Shown: positions 1 through 14,200 of the stretch, piece after piece | How the letters are laid out: each line of letters starts with the position of its first letter | Numbering within the stretch: the first letter of the stretch is position 1 | DNA from: Anas platyrhynchos | Lineage: Eukaryota > Chordata > Aves > Anseriformes > Anatidae | DNA length: 64,000 nt | Assembly: GCF_047663525.1 (NCBI RefSeq) | Contig: NC_092587.1 | Coordinates: forward strand, 35,641,001-35,705,000 | Direction: 5' to 3' | Made by a program: the position numbers and the translations under genes | The notes under the pieces: generated by a model | What the model was told of the DNA's origin: nothing | Seen by the model: only the letters and a program-made list of their open reading frames with translations | The model's database searches: none

Positions 1-520
1 AATCCAGAGGTTATGATCAGAAGCTGAAGGATTTATTTTTCTACTTTACTTATTGTAAAGATTTACTTGCTATATAAACTTAAACTGCAAGTGAATCTCT
101 CTGTGCCTACTAGAATAAACCCATCTGTATTTTCTGTTTAAGTAGTGCTGGAATGTTTAATTACAATTTACAAAACAAACAGAGTTTTTAAAAATTAAAA
201 AATGTATTATGTCTATAGAGGTAGCAGGGAAAAGACAACTGGAACTTACAACTGAGCATATAAATACTTCATAACTGTTTAATTTTATGCATATAAGTTG
301 TCTTTTTATTTTCCTAAGGCCATTTGTTTTCATATATTTGTTGATCACTGGAAAAGGAAGACGCAAGGAGAAGGCGATACATTTTTGTGTGTTTTCAGGC
401 TTTTTTTCAACACACAGAAAGTATCCCTATTAAGAATAACACTTCAGTTTCTTTTTTCTGCTAAATCTGGAAATGAAATTTGATTTGTAAAGTTCAGAAC
501 ATTTGTACTCAAGCTGAATC

Positions 521-563
<43 letters not shown>

Positions 564-3500
564 GTAATTTTGCTACAGAACATTTACCTGAAAGTGCCTC
601 TTCAGTAAAGATTCAACACATGAAGGATGTTGTTTATGTTTTGCTCAAGGAGTTTTTAGAATATTTCCTTTGCCTTTAATTTGCTGGAGAATTTTTATTC
701 GTATTGGAGGCATATGAGAAAGGGTGACCAGATTTGTTTTCAAAGGAAGTAAATGAGAATTTCCTGAGGAAGTTAAACAGATGGGTCATTTCTCTTGGGA
801 AAACATCCATACAGTTGCTGTCAGACTGTTCATAGATAGCTCATAAACACAGGGTAAAAGCTGAGAGGGTAGTTCTGCTGCAAACAAAAATTACAGGGAC
901 ATGGGAGGCTGTAAGTTACAGTCGTGTCTCCAACACAGCATTTTTACTGCTTTTCAGCAGCGCGTGCTGTGATCGACAAATCTGTCCTGTCAACGCCTCG
1001 CAACATCGCTTTGCTTTCGTTGTTCCCCGGTCAGAGAATTGCTGTCCTGGGGACAGGACTCGGAAATTGCAAAGCTGCCGTTCTTTGATGGGGTGCAGAA
1101 GAGGCTAAGCAGATGGGGAGATAGCTTCTTCCTGGGGGATTTCAGGATGTGCTGTGTTCCCAACAGGCAGCGTGCAGCTGGGGTGACTGAGGAAGTGCAC
1201 AGCAACAGCAACCCCTCTGAAAAGCGCAGGGGGATATCTCCCCTCTCAGCCTCTGCTCCTTGTGCCCGAGGTGCAGAGGGCAGCCTCGTGCCACCTTAAT
1301 GCTGTCACCTCTGGAGGGAGGCTAAGACTACATCTGGCACTCCAATTGCAACGTTAAAATTAGCACTTGGGTGTCCTATGTCCTTCCTGCTCTCCCGAGC
1401 TGCTGGATCAGGGCAGCTATACTTGCAGTCCGACCTTGGTTTTCAAGCCCCCTACAACATAATGTATCATCAAGTGGTGGTGGTAATCATAACAAAACTC
1501 AGGGGCATCAGTGAAAAGTGAGAACAAAGCTGGCTGATTAACAGAGTCCCTAAAGCTTTTCCTACACTTCTTCAATTTGTCCTAATTTTTCACTTCCATT
1601 CCTGTGGCTGAATCACTGGAGATGAGAGCTGGTGAGATCATACATGTCACCAAATACTCCTAGCTGTCGTAGGCAAATGCCCCCAGGTATGGACAGAGCA
1701 GTGCAATTACATTTCCCTCCGAGCTGTCAATTTTTCTGTCAGACATTACAATTCAGTACCACGCAGAATGTGAGATACAGATCCCAAATTTAGCTTTCAT
1801 CTCTTTGGCTTTTTTTGAAAAATGCTCGTCTGTCATTCAGTAACCTTGATACTAAATGGCTTAGCTTTTCAAAACGCATTTATTTCTGGGAGTAACTGTC
1901 ATGGTACTTGGGTTTTAACCATTCAGGCTTGACCTATAAAAAGGTGAATTGCTATTTAAGATGTAAAATCTGAGTACTGTTTGCTACAGGAAAGTTCTGT
2001 CCATGTAACAGGAACATTCAAGCAAGGAAAATGCCCCTTTCAAAATAGTAAAGCCTGTCTGAATTTATTTTTGGTGCCATTAATAAAACCGTGCAAGATT
2101 TACTGAGCATTCCTCTGCGAAGAAGCGGAATTTGTTGCCAAAATCTAACAAACACGTCTCAAAAATAACATCATTATCCATACATAACCAGTTCATGCAG
2201 CTGTTTCCAATGGGGCGACTTCCTTCAGACATCTGAGAAAATACGTGAGTCTGTACTGAGGTACAGGCAATGGGGCGTGCAGGAGACAGATTCCCATCCT
2301 GTGCCAAACTGCATTTGTGTAATACTACCGAGAGAAAGATCTATTTCTAATTTAGTCCATTAGTTTGTAAATAAAAAGACATTTAGACCTGAATGCTCAA
2401 GTGTGGGGCACTGCATGGCCTGTTTAAATTAGCAGAGTTACAGGAGATGCCATGAGGAGCCAGCTCAGCCCAGTATTCATGGCCATCATCAGGTAACGTC
2501 AGAGAATGCCAAAGGAAAATAGGTCTGGGCATCTTGGGGTTTTCTTGCTGGAGAGTAGGATTTCTTGTTGTTGTTGAGTTGTTTTGTTTTGGGTTTTTTT
2601 GGTGGTGTTTGGTTGTTGGTAGTGTGGGTTTTTTTTTTTTTCCATTTTATCATATTACCCTGTAGTGAGTGGCTGGCACCCTGAAAGCTGGGAGCTTACA
2701 CTTCTGAATTGGTGACCCGCTCTTCCACAGCCCATAACGTACCTGCCATCTGACAACATCTGCTCATCCAAATGTCTTGTCCCTTCTAATTCTACCTGAC
2801 CTCAGTAATACCTTCCTGTAAGGAATTCCCCAGGCAGCATGCGCGATGTGTGTAAAAGCAGCATTTCCTTTTATCAGTATGAGATTATTGTGATTCGATT
2901 TAATATTTCTCTCTTAAAGCGTGATGCAGGATAAACAGGCATGCTTAGTTTACTTTATCTTCCCAGGCAATGATGTCTTCCATAGCTGTAATTGCTTTGT
3001 CACACCTGTACTTTCTGTTGGAGAGATACAGAACAGCTAGAAATGAAAACAAGATCGTATATTAGAATAAATCACTAATATATACACCAGAATTAAGGGT
3101 TTCCAAGGTTTCTAGAATGTCTCCATCTATGTCATCCTTACACTGCCTTTACTTAAAAAACATTTAAAAATAAAATAAATAAATAAAAACTATCACCACC
3201 ACCCCACCCCAGGGCGTATCTGTCAGTGAGCCATCCAGCAGCGGTGCATTTTGAAGAATTAATGCTGTTCTTCCTAGAATAGTTGTGTTTACGTAACTAA
3301 AGTCATTTTTTCCAGTGTGCTTTATATTTGCATGTGTGACAGTGAATTCTCCATACCCCTGTGTGCCACCTCTGGAAAGTTTCTGGTTTTATAGCTCCTG
3401 GCAAACCTAAACCCCCTGCAGTTCATCACTACCAGGAGCTCAGAGCACGGCTGCACAAGCAGCAAACCACAAGACAGCCTTCTGCAGGCTGGGCAAGTTA

Positions 3501-5032
3501 TTAAAAATAGCTGCAAACTATAGCCTCAGTAAAGGTATTGTCATTATATTTGCGTACTGCGGGATGAAGTTAATTTTAAAAAGGCATTCCTGCACAAAAT
3601 GTTGTCATAAAGGGACAGTGGCTTTTATTACACGCCTGGCTCTTTGGGGAATTACAGCCTCAGCGATTTTAATTTGCACCAGACAGAAAGTTGCTATGCT
3701 GGTCATTAGCCCAGATGTTAATTTCCACCTAAATATTGCTCTGGTTACATAAAGAAATTTGTCATTTCAGGGGCTCTACTTTGAGTTATTCAAACCAACA
3801 GTGTATGCAAATTTTAGGACAGTATTTTGCAGGTTTTTCTTTGTATTTTGAGACTGTGATAGCAAATCATAACCTGTTTGGGCCCAAGTGGTTTTGGTGT
3901 TGTGTGTAAATAAATAGACATTAGGGCTACAGCAATTTTACTGGTGTCTGGGGACAGCTCTGAATACACCTGCACTTCCCTGGCATCAGGAGGTGTCTGA
4001 ACCAAGGACAGGCTACGGGATAGGGCCCATTGCCACTATCGGGATGAATTTACTGGAATACCAAAGGAAGAAAATGTGGGGTTTTTTTGGTTGGTCAGTT
4101 GGTTTTTTGTTTTGTTTTGTTTTGTTTTTATCCTTTAAAACCAGGCTTTAAGAAAAAGTACTGCTTCCTTACTTCTTGGTAGAGAGGCTTTGCCACACTG
4201 TGTGGAGACTGGCCAGGACTGCTGTAATCCATGCTTGACTTTAGAAAATCCCAAACTCTCTTGCAGACACCAGAGGGATTTGGGATGCTGGAGCAGGCAG
4301 AACTGCCTGGAGCAGCCTCCAGCCACGCTGGGACTGCCCCTTCATCCTTAGGCAGTCTGGAGCTGCTCACCTTACTCAACAGGGTGTCAAAAGCAGCTAA
4401 TGCAGGTTCAAATACTAGGTCTGAGCGTTTTGCAAAACAGTGGGTGTTCACCAGGCCTGCACACTTGTCATATAAAAGACAGAAATCCCATGGATTTGAG
4501 ATTTTAAAGCCTTTAACACAGTCCAACACAGCAGCACATCCTTACTCATGCAGAAGGAAATCCTGTCTTCCTTCCTCTGCTGCTGCAGATGTTAAAGGCA
4601 CTCCCATTTGCTTTTCTTTCATCGCACAGCTTCCTCAGACCTCCAGTTATTCATAGGAGCTCATTCGTCTTATCTTCAGAGGTCTTCATTACCTCGCCCC
4701 CATCTCACTCCCAGCCACGAGAGCCCTTCCAGCAGGAGGCAGAGGCCTCTCTCCCAGCAGCAGCTATGGTAGCGTTTGGGTTTGCTGTGATGCATTCTGC
4801 AGACCCCAAAGCAACCCAGATGTTTCACACTCGGGGCACAGACTGTTTGTGTTTCTTTGCAAGGGACATACTATAACCACTGCTTGAAGTCGGCCTTAGC
4901 TCAGCTGATCTGCCAGTTCTGCTCAATAAGGGTGAGCACAGAGAAAATGCAATCGAGGGGTTTTATGAGACCAAAATGTAGAGATAAGCCTGTGTGGGAT
5001 CTGATAACCGCTCTTTTTCCCTCCCTACCCAG
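1..5032 (+). other. SRGAP1: SRGAP1 intron, no recognisable exon
   Basis: This stretch lies directly upstream of the SH3-encoding exon of SRGAP1 and is presumably intronic. I see no spliceable coding segment that fits the family. It is AT-rich with low-complexity patches: an (AT)n tract near 524-561, a T/G-rich stretch near 2565-2643, an A-rich AAATA patch near 3167-3190, and a TTTTG run near 4100-4130. Open frames inside it are short and look like chance. Confidence 0.6.
524..561. repeat. (AT)n microsatellite
   Basis: About 19 uninterrupted TA dinucleotides in the SRGAP1 intron. It is likely to be length-polymorphic. Confidence 0.95.
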
Positions 5033-8000
5033 AGTGCGAGCCCATAGAAGCTATAGCCAAGTTTGACTACGTCGGAAGATCTGCACGAGAGCTCTCTTTC
5101 AAAAAAGGAGCTTCCCTTCTCCTGTACCATCGAGCCTCTGAAGACTGGTGGGAAGGAAGGCACAACGGCATTGATGGACTCGTCCCTCACCAGTACATCG
5201 TGGTGCAGGATATGTAAGCAGGGTCTCGTACAACGAGGTTCTCGGGGGGTATAAAAGCATACCGAAGGAATTAACAAGGAATTTCCAAATGGGACAGTGC
5301 TTTGAGGGCTCGGATAGGTTAAATTTTTGCCTTCTAAGCAGGATGGCTTCATCTTTGTTGTCCTGAATTGGTGTCTCTTAATCAAAAGTCACTAGTAGGT
5401 TAAACTGCTTTGTTTATGGATGTGTTCCCAGTACATTAAGGGGTGGCTGCTGCTGCTGCACCTATTTTCATTGGGCTATCTCTGTGCAGCAACTGCTGAC
5501 AGTTAACTTCAGAATAGCAAGGACTGGAGAAATGCAGCCCTGAACTCTTACAGTATTAAACCGTATTAAATGTGTGCTTTGCCAAGGATGACAAAGTTCT
5601 TGTTTACATAAAGGTTGCATGTAAACAGAAATGTAAAGAGCTCGATAAACAGAAGGACTGTAAGTGATTTTTGGAGACCTGGAGAGGCTGCAGTGCATTA
5701 TAACATGCTTGCTTTTCTTAAGGAAATTCCTTAATGGGGATTAAAATCCTGAGTGCCACTCGCTGTCACACCTAACTCACTGACCTCTTACCTCACCATG
5801 TCTTCTGTTCAGGGATGATACTTTCTCTGACACACTGAGCCAAAAAGCAGACAGTGAGGCCAGCAGCGGACCCATAACTGAGGACAAGTCGTCATCGAAG
5901 GACATGAATTCTCCCACTGACCGCCACTCCGACGTGTATTTAGGAAGGTAAGCTTGAGGACGGCAGGGTTTCAGTAGCACTACTCACAGCTCAGGTAACA
6001 CAACACTTACTTCTCCACATGCTTGTGGTGGGTCACCACCACTTGTACTATGACCACTTCTTCATTCGTGCAGGCAAAGAAAGCGATCAGAACCTCCGCC
6101 TCCTCTAAGACGCCCCGGCAGAAGCAGTGACGGTCACTGCCCCGTGCACCCGCCGCACCCCCTCTCTAACTCCTCCGTGGAGCTGGGTTCCCCCAACCTG
6201 GCAACTCACTGCAGCCCCAGGGCCCTCCTGCAGAACCGCAACCTCAATGCAGACAGCCCTGAGAGGAGGCGTAGGCCCGGGCACGGCAGCCTCACCAACA
6301 TCAGCAGGCACGACTCCCTGAAGAAGATCGATAGCCCTCCCATTAGAAGATCGACATCGTCCGGTCAGTACACTGGCTTCAATGACCATAAGCCACTGGA
6401 CCCAGAGTCGATAGCTCAGGTTTGTGTCTTTGTTTTTTCTGCTCTCTCTGCTTTCCTGAGGGGCAAATCGCAATGAACAGCACCGCACAGAGCACAGGCA
6501 GTAGTAGGGGGGGGTGTGTGCAGGAGGATGTCCTACTTAGCTTTGTAAACAGAGTGCATGTGAAAGAAGATGCATTAAGGGATTCTGGATAGAGAAGCAC
6601 AAGGGGAATAGACATTGCAGAAGCAATAAAAAGAAATTATTTCCTCTTATACCATAATGAAATTGTCTCCGCCACACACACCGCTAGGATGATGTATGAT
6701 TACAACAGTTATGTAAATCTGTGTGCTCTGATGAAGGCAGGCCTAATCTAACGTGCATGTAATTAGTGTTCAATTATTTCTGAATATTACGGTATGCAGA
6801 AGAGTGCTTTGACTGGCTAGTAACAGCCTTTGACATTCAGAGCACAGATTTACATTCCAGAGTCTTGCGGATATTTAGTTTTCATACAGCTCATATGTAG
6901 TTCATACAGTGTGTTGATCTGATGCTTGTAGTTGTTCCTAAGAGCATAAATTGCAAGAATTTGCACCAGCATAAATCATGGGCAATACTGTCCCTGTGTG
7001 AGCACCAAAGCAGCCTCATTCCTGGCAGCACAGAGATGAGAAGGACGGAGCAGGGAGCACTGCGGCCATCAAATCGGTCTTGTACAAAGCTGGTAACGGT
7101 GAGCTCTTGAACAAATTGATGCCACTGTCTTCAAAACTCAGGCTTTGTCTAGGTAGTATAACATGATTACTAGGGTACCCTGAGGGTACAGTATGATTGC
7201 AAAAGTATTTTCCAATAAGGCTGGCACTCGTGTTTTAAAATTTAATGTACTGACAATGCTTGGTTTCAAATTCTGCTTCCAATGAGGGCCATAAGGGGCA
7301 TGGTTGAGTCAGAAAGCTGAACCATGTACTAGAGAGTCAGGAAATCTAAGTGTTGTTACTGTTCTGTTTTACTCTAAGTTGTTTATTTAGTTTCTTGAAC
7401 CACACACAGTGCTGTTTGGCTCAAGCTATTTTTTGTCATGCCTAAACTAGTGATAATTTGGCAGTGAAAGAATCTGAACTTTGTTTAACCTTCATGCAAG
7501 TTACTGTGAGCAAGCAGGGCACACCAGATATTCAATCTCAGTCGTATCTCAACTCCCCTGAAAAGTAGTAAACTAGTCTTGCTGCTTTTTTTCATCCTTT
7601 TTCCTGGAAATCCTGACAGAAAAAAAAAAAAAAAAAGTTTCTTATCAAAGCTCACTGAACAATGGTATCTTAATTTTTTTTTCTGCTTAAAATTTAGCTC
7701 AGAAACAGGAGGAGAGAAGAGGTGATAGACACACAAGCCTGACTTCCTTACAAAACCTGGCTCATAATCCCTATGAGGCAGTACAGATCCTGACCACCTG
7801 AGGAAGTAGATGAGGGTTGCAATCAACTAAGAGATAACAAACAGACTAAAATCTTTACAGCTGTCATTACCCCAGAGATGACAGAAATCTTCACAGTTAA
7901 AAATGCTGCAAAGCAAATATCCATTGTCCTAACAGTCACTGAATAAAATGGCTTCCAGGTTTTGGCTCAATTGATTTTTTAACTCTGAATGTTGACTCTC

Positions 8001-8608
8001 TAGTGCCACATAAACAGGTTAAATCTTTGTAATGTTAACCGAAAGTTGCAGTCTTGTTAATTGCAGTGTCTTTCAAATAAGCGTGGTGCAAATTGACTTC
8101 AGCACTCCAGTATTCCTTGAAGAGGGGATGGTTGGCAAATTAACTGGTGCATGTTCCACCTCTCCCCTGCCCCTCCTGCTCTGTGCGTTCGGTAGCAGTG
8201 ACTTGCTGCTCTCTCTGTGCTCTGCCCCAGGACATCGAGGAGACGATGAACACAGCACTGAACGAGCTCCGCGAGCTGGAGCGGCAGAGCTCCGCGAAGC
8301 ACGCCCCGGACGTCGTGCTGGACACCTTGGAGCAGATGAAGAACAGCCCCACCCCTGCCACCTCCACGGAGTCGCTGAGCCCTCTCCATAGCGTAGTTTT
8401 ACGGAGCTCTGAGCCCCAGATTCGCCGTAGCACTAGTTCTTCCAGTGACACCATGAGTACTTTCAAGCCCATGGTGGCCCCTAGAATGGGAGTGCAGCTG
8501 AAACCTCCTGCTCTTAGGCCAAAACCTATTGTTCTTCCAAAAACAAATCCTAGCATAGGGCCTTCCCCTCCTTCCCAGGGTCCAGCAGACAAATCTTGCA
8601 CAATGTAG
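5033..8608 (+). CDS. SRGAP1: SRGAP1, four 3'-terminal coding exons (SH3 domain to stop)
   Basis: SLIT-ROBO Rho GTPase-activating protein 1 links Robo receptors to Cdc42/RhoA inactivation at the plasma membrane. Coding exons are 5033-5213, 5813-5947, 6074-6419 and 8231-8608. Each is flanked by AG/GT and their phases agree (1, 2, 2, 0). The first carries an SH3 domain: AKFDY at the ALYDY position, the paired Trp in EDWWEGR, and the VPHQYI end. The rest is the Ser/Pro-rich tail. It has a basic/Pro stretch ([12 protein letters not shown]), a short helical segment ([13 protein letters not shown]), and the C-terminus PTIGP-like then DKSCTM, with TAG at 8606-8608. That SCTM ending is why I choose SRGAP1 over SRGAP2 or SRGAP3. 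The F-BAR and RhoGAP exons lie before the window. KICS2 as the next gene fits SRGAP1 synteny. The paralogue choice rests on memory of the tails. Confidence 0.9.
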
Positions 8609-11240
8609 AAAGCTCAGCCACCCACGGTGCCCAGCTGGGGTATGCTAGGGAAAGGAATGGATTAACGATAGAAGTCAGGGCTCCATAACACCATTTGGTT
8701 CATGTTTATAACTGGAGAGGCTTTGTTTTTCAGTGTTTTTGAATGTATTGTCTGAAACTAGCTACATTAACATGGGCATTTGTATTTTGTATGGTTTCAA
8801 TTAAAAGAAAAACTGGACAATTGTGCATCATTAAAAAAAGAAAAAACACAACGTAGACTTACTTGAAAACTTGATGCTGCACCATTTATAATAAAATCAA
8901 CACGGATCACAAACAGCTTGCCACGTTGTACCATATTTCACAGTCTGACTATAATTACGTAATACCAAATCCTGCACAAAACTAAGGGGCGGGGAGGGGG
9001 GTACCGGGGGAAGTGGAAACTCATTTCTAGGTCACCAAACCAAATCTCAAGCAGGTTAGTAAGAGCCGAAATCTAGCATGTGAGGATTAAGTGTCTGTGT
9101 GGAACGTGTAAGTCATCTCAGGCCACGTCTTATTTAAGACACACACACAAAAAAGAAAACCCTCACAACTCTCACAATTGGCACCAAGTTTTAGCTTTCT
9201 TGTTGGCAGTCTCACCGGAGATGAGCGCTGAATAGATCTGGAGATCACGTTGCTCTCACCGATCAAAAAGCATCATTTCAGGTCACAGCTAAAGCACATC
9301 TCCAGGATAGTATCCAGAAACTCCTCTTGCCATCTGCTGTAATAGCTTTTCCCACAAAGACAGACCCTCATTCCCTGATACCACGTTTCTCACAAAAGCT
9401 AAATTCATTTAAAGCTCATAGTTCGGCAAGCAAGGCTCTGGGGAGTATGCGAATCTGTTGGTCCATCGGGTAGGCTGAGGGCGATTAAAAGGATCAACTA
9501 CACAGTAATTCAGCAAAGTTTCCCATTGACTTTACTGCTCAGCATCCAATTAAAAGCGTGATCTGAGTTGTGACAGTCAGAGTTTCGAGCTGACCCAGCT
9601 CTGCAGGTTGCCTTACGCAGCGCAAGCACCGTGCCCGTTGCCTGGGTTGTGCTGACTGCACAAAAGGGGCTCTCCGAGGAGAGACAGCCTCCTGCCAGCT
9701 GGGCAGGGGTCACTCGCAGGACGGGCAGATGATTTGCTACCACCTAGGTTCAAGCTGACTCCAGTTTTCCATAACCTTTCCCCCTCATTTTAATGACAGG
9801 AATAAATACCCTTCTTGTGTCCGTGTGTGAGTGAGGGCTGTCGGCCTCGCTTAGTGCTCTGCTGTTGGGCTGTTGCACGTGAACCAATCGTACGTTGCAA
9901 CAGTAAGCCATAACGTTATTTCTGTGAATATATTTTCCAGCATCCAACCCATAAAATAAGTTTTGGTGAAGAAGATGGGGGAAGGAAAATCCACTGTGGT
10001 TCAGCTAGAGGAGCACAACAGGCTTTGAGTAAGATCTGTCTTTCCACACGTTATTTAAGATCTCACCATTGCAAAGCTTTAGGTTGTCCCCCTCACTACA
10101 CGCAAACAACTCCGTTTGGGAGGGGAGGAGTAGTGAGGACATTTGATAGACAATTACTGAGGTGCTGAGATTTATGAGCAACTTACACCTGCTGTGGTTT
10201 CCTCTCTGTAGATGGGCAATTCAAAGCCCCAGGTGTGAAAAGCATCCCAGGAACTGCACCGGTGAGCCAACCTGTCAGGGCTCTTCCCACCCATCCTGAC
10301 GTTTGCAAACCCATCAGCCCCCAGCTGCAGGCTGGGATCTACCCAGGTTAAGCTGCAAAATCCCCCAGCGTGGGCTGTGCAGCTCGAGCAGTGCATCTTC
10401 AGCCCAGTTAGTGCTGGTCCGTAGGGTCTGCTCACCTCTTCGGGACCAGAAGATACATGCGAGCAGTTCCCCCCTCTCCTCAAATCAGTGGAACAAACTG
10501 GAATTTCAGCTGTCATTTGAGTGCAGTTTTAGTCTAGCGTTCCTAAGATAACCTACCTGGCATAATTGAGATGGATACCTGTATCTTTAAATTGCATAGG
10601 GAATTTTGTATGTTTAAATAACTGTACTGGACTCCATAATGCTTATATTAGAAATTGTTTAGCAGAAAAAAAAAATATTAGAAGCAGTGCATTTAGTGAA
10701 TGCATCCACATTAGTGCATTCACACAGTTAAATGTGTAGTTTGATGGTTATTATAGATACTTAAAAGTATAGTAGGTGGATATGTAACAGGAAAGACCGA
10801 TACAACTACAGACGTACTAAAGGGTAACTCCTGCACACCTAATCAAATCAGTATTGTCCTTTACTGTCAAGTTTGATAAATCGCAGTACTGGTAGCTTCC
10901 TGCTTGTTGACTGTTACCTAATTGTGTCAATGTACATCTGTAGTATGTACATGTGAAAGTGCCTTTAAATTTTAGAGGAGCTTTAGCCTTGCTCTTGTAC
11001 TGTTGCATTTCCATTGCATCCTTCCCTGTTTGTGTATGGCTGCATTCCCATTGCATTCCTTCCATCCTCGAAGAACAAACAAAAACATGGATACTTCATG
11101 GTTCTGGAAGAGAAATGTACTGTTAATCTGTTGTGACAATGCACTTTTATGTATAGTACTGTACATTTTGGCATGTACCATTACAAGCTTCAGTATACAT
11201 TCAGGTTTGTTCCTCATAGTGTATCTTTATAATAAAGAAG
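8609..11240 (+). other. SRGAP1: SRGAP1 3' UTR (probable)
   Basis: Non-coding sequence follows the SRGAP1 stop. Candidate poly(A) signals AATAAA occur at 8890-8895 (proximal) and 11231-11236 (distal), so alternative polyadenylation is possible. No coding exon is seen. The distal boundary is inferred only from the signal. Confidence 0.5.
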
Positions 11241-14200
11241 ATAGTTCTGTCTCTGCGTGTAGTTTCCATGGGTAAACCTCCAGCCTGCCTGGTGCAGATT
11301 GCCGATTTACCTTCACCTTCCACATACAGAGAAAACAACCGGCATCTCGCACCCCGCCCCATCAGGTCCCAGCACCACCCTGGCCCGAAGAACTGCTTGC
11401 TCCTGAATTGGCAGGGCACCATCCCAAGCTCACCCAAGCCCCTCCATTTCTGAGGCCCACCTCTGCAAGGAGCCCCGGACCTTGCACAGTAGGGGGAAAA
11501 AGCCGTGGGGGGTGGCCATGCCCTGTCCCCATGCCCGCCTGCAGAGACCCCCACCAGCTCCCATTGGGTTCACCCCGCACCCTGACACCACTTGCCCACT
11601 CCCCAGAGGGAAAACGAGGAGATGGAAAAGTATTTCCAAACCTTGCTTAAAAGAAATAATAATTAATAATAATTAAAAAAAAAAAAAAAGGATGACCACC
11701 ACCTGCCCAGCAGGAAGGGAGGAGAGGCAGGGGTCACACCTCAGCCACCACTGCTTGGAGCAAAGCTTTCCCTCCTGGTGCCGCTGGAAAACCCACGGGA
11801 ACACGAGTCCTTGGTTGGGGGCTCCTCTGCCAGCCCGTGGGGCCAGCCTTCCTATCCCCATGTCCAGTGACCTACTTTAGGTATTTCGCCTTGTCCTCTG
11901 CCGCACAAAAGCCGGCTGAGAGCCGCAGGAAGGGGAGGCACAGGTCAGACCTCATTCAAGGTCCTGCGTAGCCCAGAGGAAGCATAACCTAATTTTCACA
12001 GTCAGCCCTCAGTCTGCTGGGGAGAGAGGTTTCTCTGGCAGCTTTCAATCTATTTTAAAACAAATGGGAAATCACAAGAAGGGCAGCCTCCTCCTGTTGT
12101 TTGTCTTGGTAGCGGAGTTCTGCTGTTGTGCTGTTCAGATTTTCTAATTTCCTCCCAGGTTTTGCAGTGAAAGCAAGCTTTGCCGCCAGGGGACAGAGGG
12201 TTTGGCAGGGGGACAGGGAGCCGCTGGCCCTAATAGCACTCTGCAAAGCAACAGGAGTGAGGGTTTGTTGCTTGGAGAAAAGTATATTCACGGGACAGAA
12301 AATGAGCAGCAGTGGAAGTGGTGCACTGAGCTCACCAGGTCACCCCTGAAAACGCCTGCTTCAGGCCACTTGCAGCTCCAGGACTCAAAACTCCTGCTCA
12401 GCCAGCCCCAGGAAAACTCAGAATAACTCGAAAGCCTGGCGCCCCGTCCCAGTTCTCCTCGCAGAGATGTGGAGTTTGTTCCTTCGTGGCCCCACACAGG
12501 AGGAGCCACAGCTGGGCTGGTGAAGTCCCCGCTGCCCAGAGGGACGAGCCCTCACTTTGTCTAGGTGGCAGGGCTCCACAGAGAGCAGCTGGGACCAGAC
12601 CCAGCATTAACTAGCAACACTGCAGGAAAGCGCCGTCCTTCTTGGTAGGAGCATCACACCTTCCACGAAATGACAAAGAAACGTTGACTTTGCCTAGGTT
12701 AAAAACGCCAGGGCACGAATGCAGGCGCCCAGGGGGCAGCTGGCAGGCGGGTTTCCACCCCGCGCTGGGGCGAGCACCCGGCGGCCCAGCAGGACCAGCA
12801 GCAGCTGCCTCTCGGCCTGGGGGCCGTGCCTGGCTGGTTTTCAATTAACAACCCGTAGAAGCAAAATAACAGTGAGAAGTGCAAGGTGAAGCAAACTGGG
12901 CTGTAAAACATGAAGATGGAAAATCTGTGCTCCACAGAGGAGGCTGCAGACTTGTGGGACTGGAATCGGCAGTGACGGCGCTCAAGATGGCAGCACGGCT
13001 CCACCAGGCCCAGCGCGGCCTGCTCGTACTGCCAGGGGGCACGCTCATCTGCCCAGTGCCAGACACCTGCATTGTCTGCACTGGAAGCTGTAAGCACTGG
13101 CCCAACAACGCAAAAAGGTGATTTACATTTATTTGAATGAATTACTGTCCAGGAGAGCCAAATCACTGAGACCTGCTCTGCTCTACAAGGGAGCAAAATA
13201 GGCATTGAAAGAGTCATTTTTCTAACAATGGCTTTTTGATTGCAGTGAAACATTAACAAGGAGACTGTCAGGAGAGTCATGAAGTGTACATTTAAAGTGT
13301 GCCAAAGGTGGAAAATGTCTGAAATCCTTCACAGCCTTGACCAAGAAATGCTGAGTGCTGTGAGCCAACTGCACTGGTCAGTGTAACGCATCCGATAGGG
13401 TCTCACCTTTTTCTTCCTGACTACAATGTCTACAGAGATACCCGCTATGATCATACACTAATGGCACCGTGAACAGGAGGTGAACACAACAGCGTTCCTG
13501 GCAGTACTCTCACGTGAAGCTGAACTTCGCTGCAACATTTCTCTCAGCTCTTTGGATGTTTTTTCTTCAGCACTACTCCAAGAGCGTGTCAAAAATAATT
13601 TCAGACCTATCATCCAGACTATTTTTTTAAATTGTTATGTACACCAAAAAGCTAATTTTATGGTTAAATCCCATTTGTCATGAACAAAATCCGTTTATAC
13701 ACAAGATTACAATCAGGAATTGAAACATGGCTAATCTGGGGCTGGCAATTCACAGAGTTGATTCCAAATTCTCCTTTATTCTCCTTCAGAAACAACAATA
13801 ACAACACCAAAACACATATATGCACACATCATCACTCAGCAGCAAAGAGATGGGTACACTCTGAAATTCCTGCTCCATTTTTTACTTTTTACCGTTTCAT
13901 TTCAGGGTGAGAAAATAAGGCAATGCGGTCAGCCCTGCCTGCCCTGCACACCCTGCCAGGTGAGAGGAGCACGTCGGTGGGCAGCAGTGCAGGGTCACCC
14001 CCCACCCACAGGACCACCCCACCCTCGTGCCCAGCTTTCTCCAGCCAGACATGGTCCCACCTGCAGCCCCATGAGCGAGGGTGCTGCTGAAGCCACCAGA
14101 GGGCTGCTCCTCTGCTGCTGCTGGACCTGGAACAGCAGCCGCCACACCGCTGGAAATCAGGAGCATGACTGGGGTTTTGCTTCTCTTCTGGTGTCCAGGT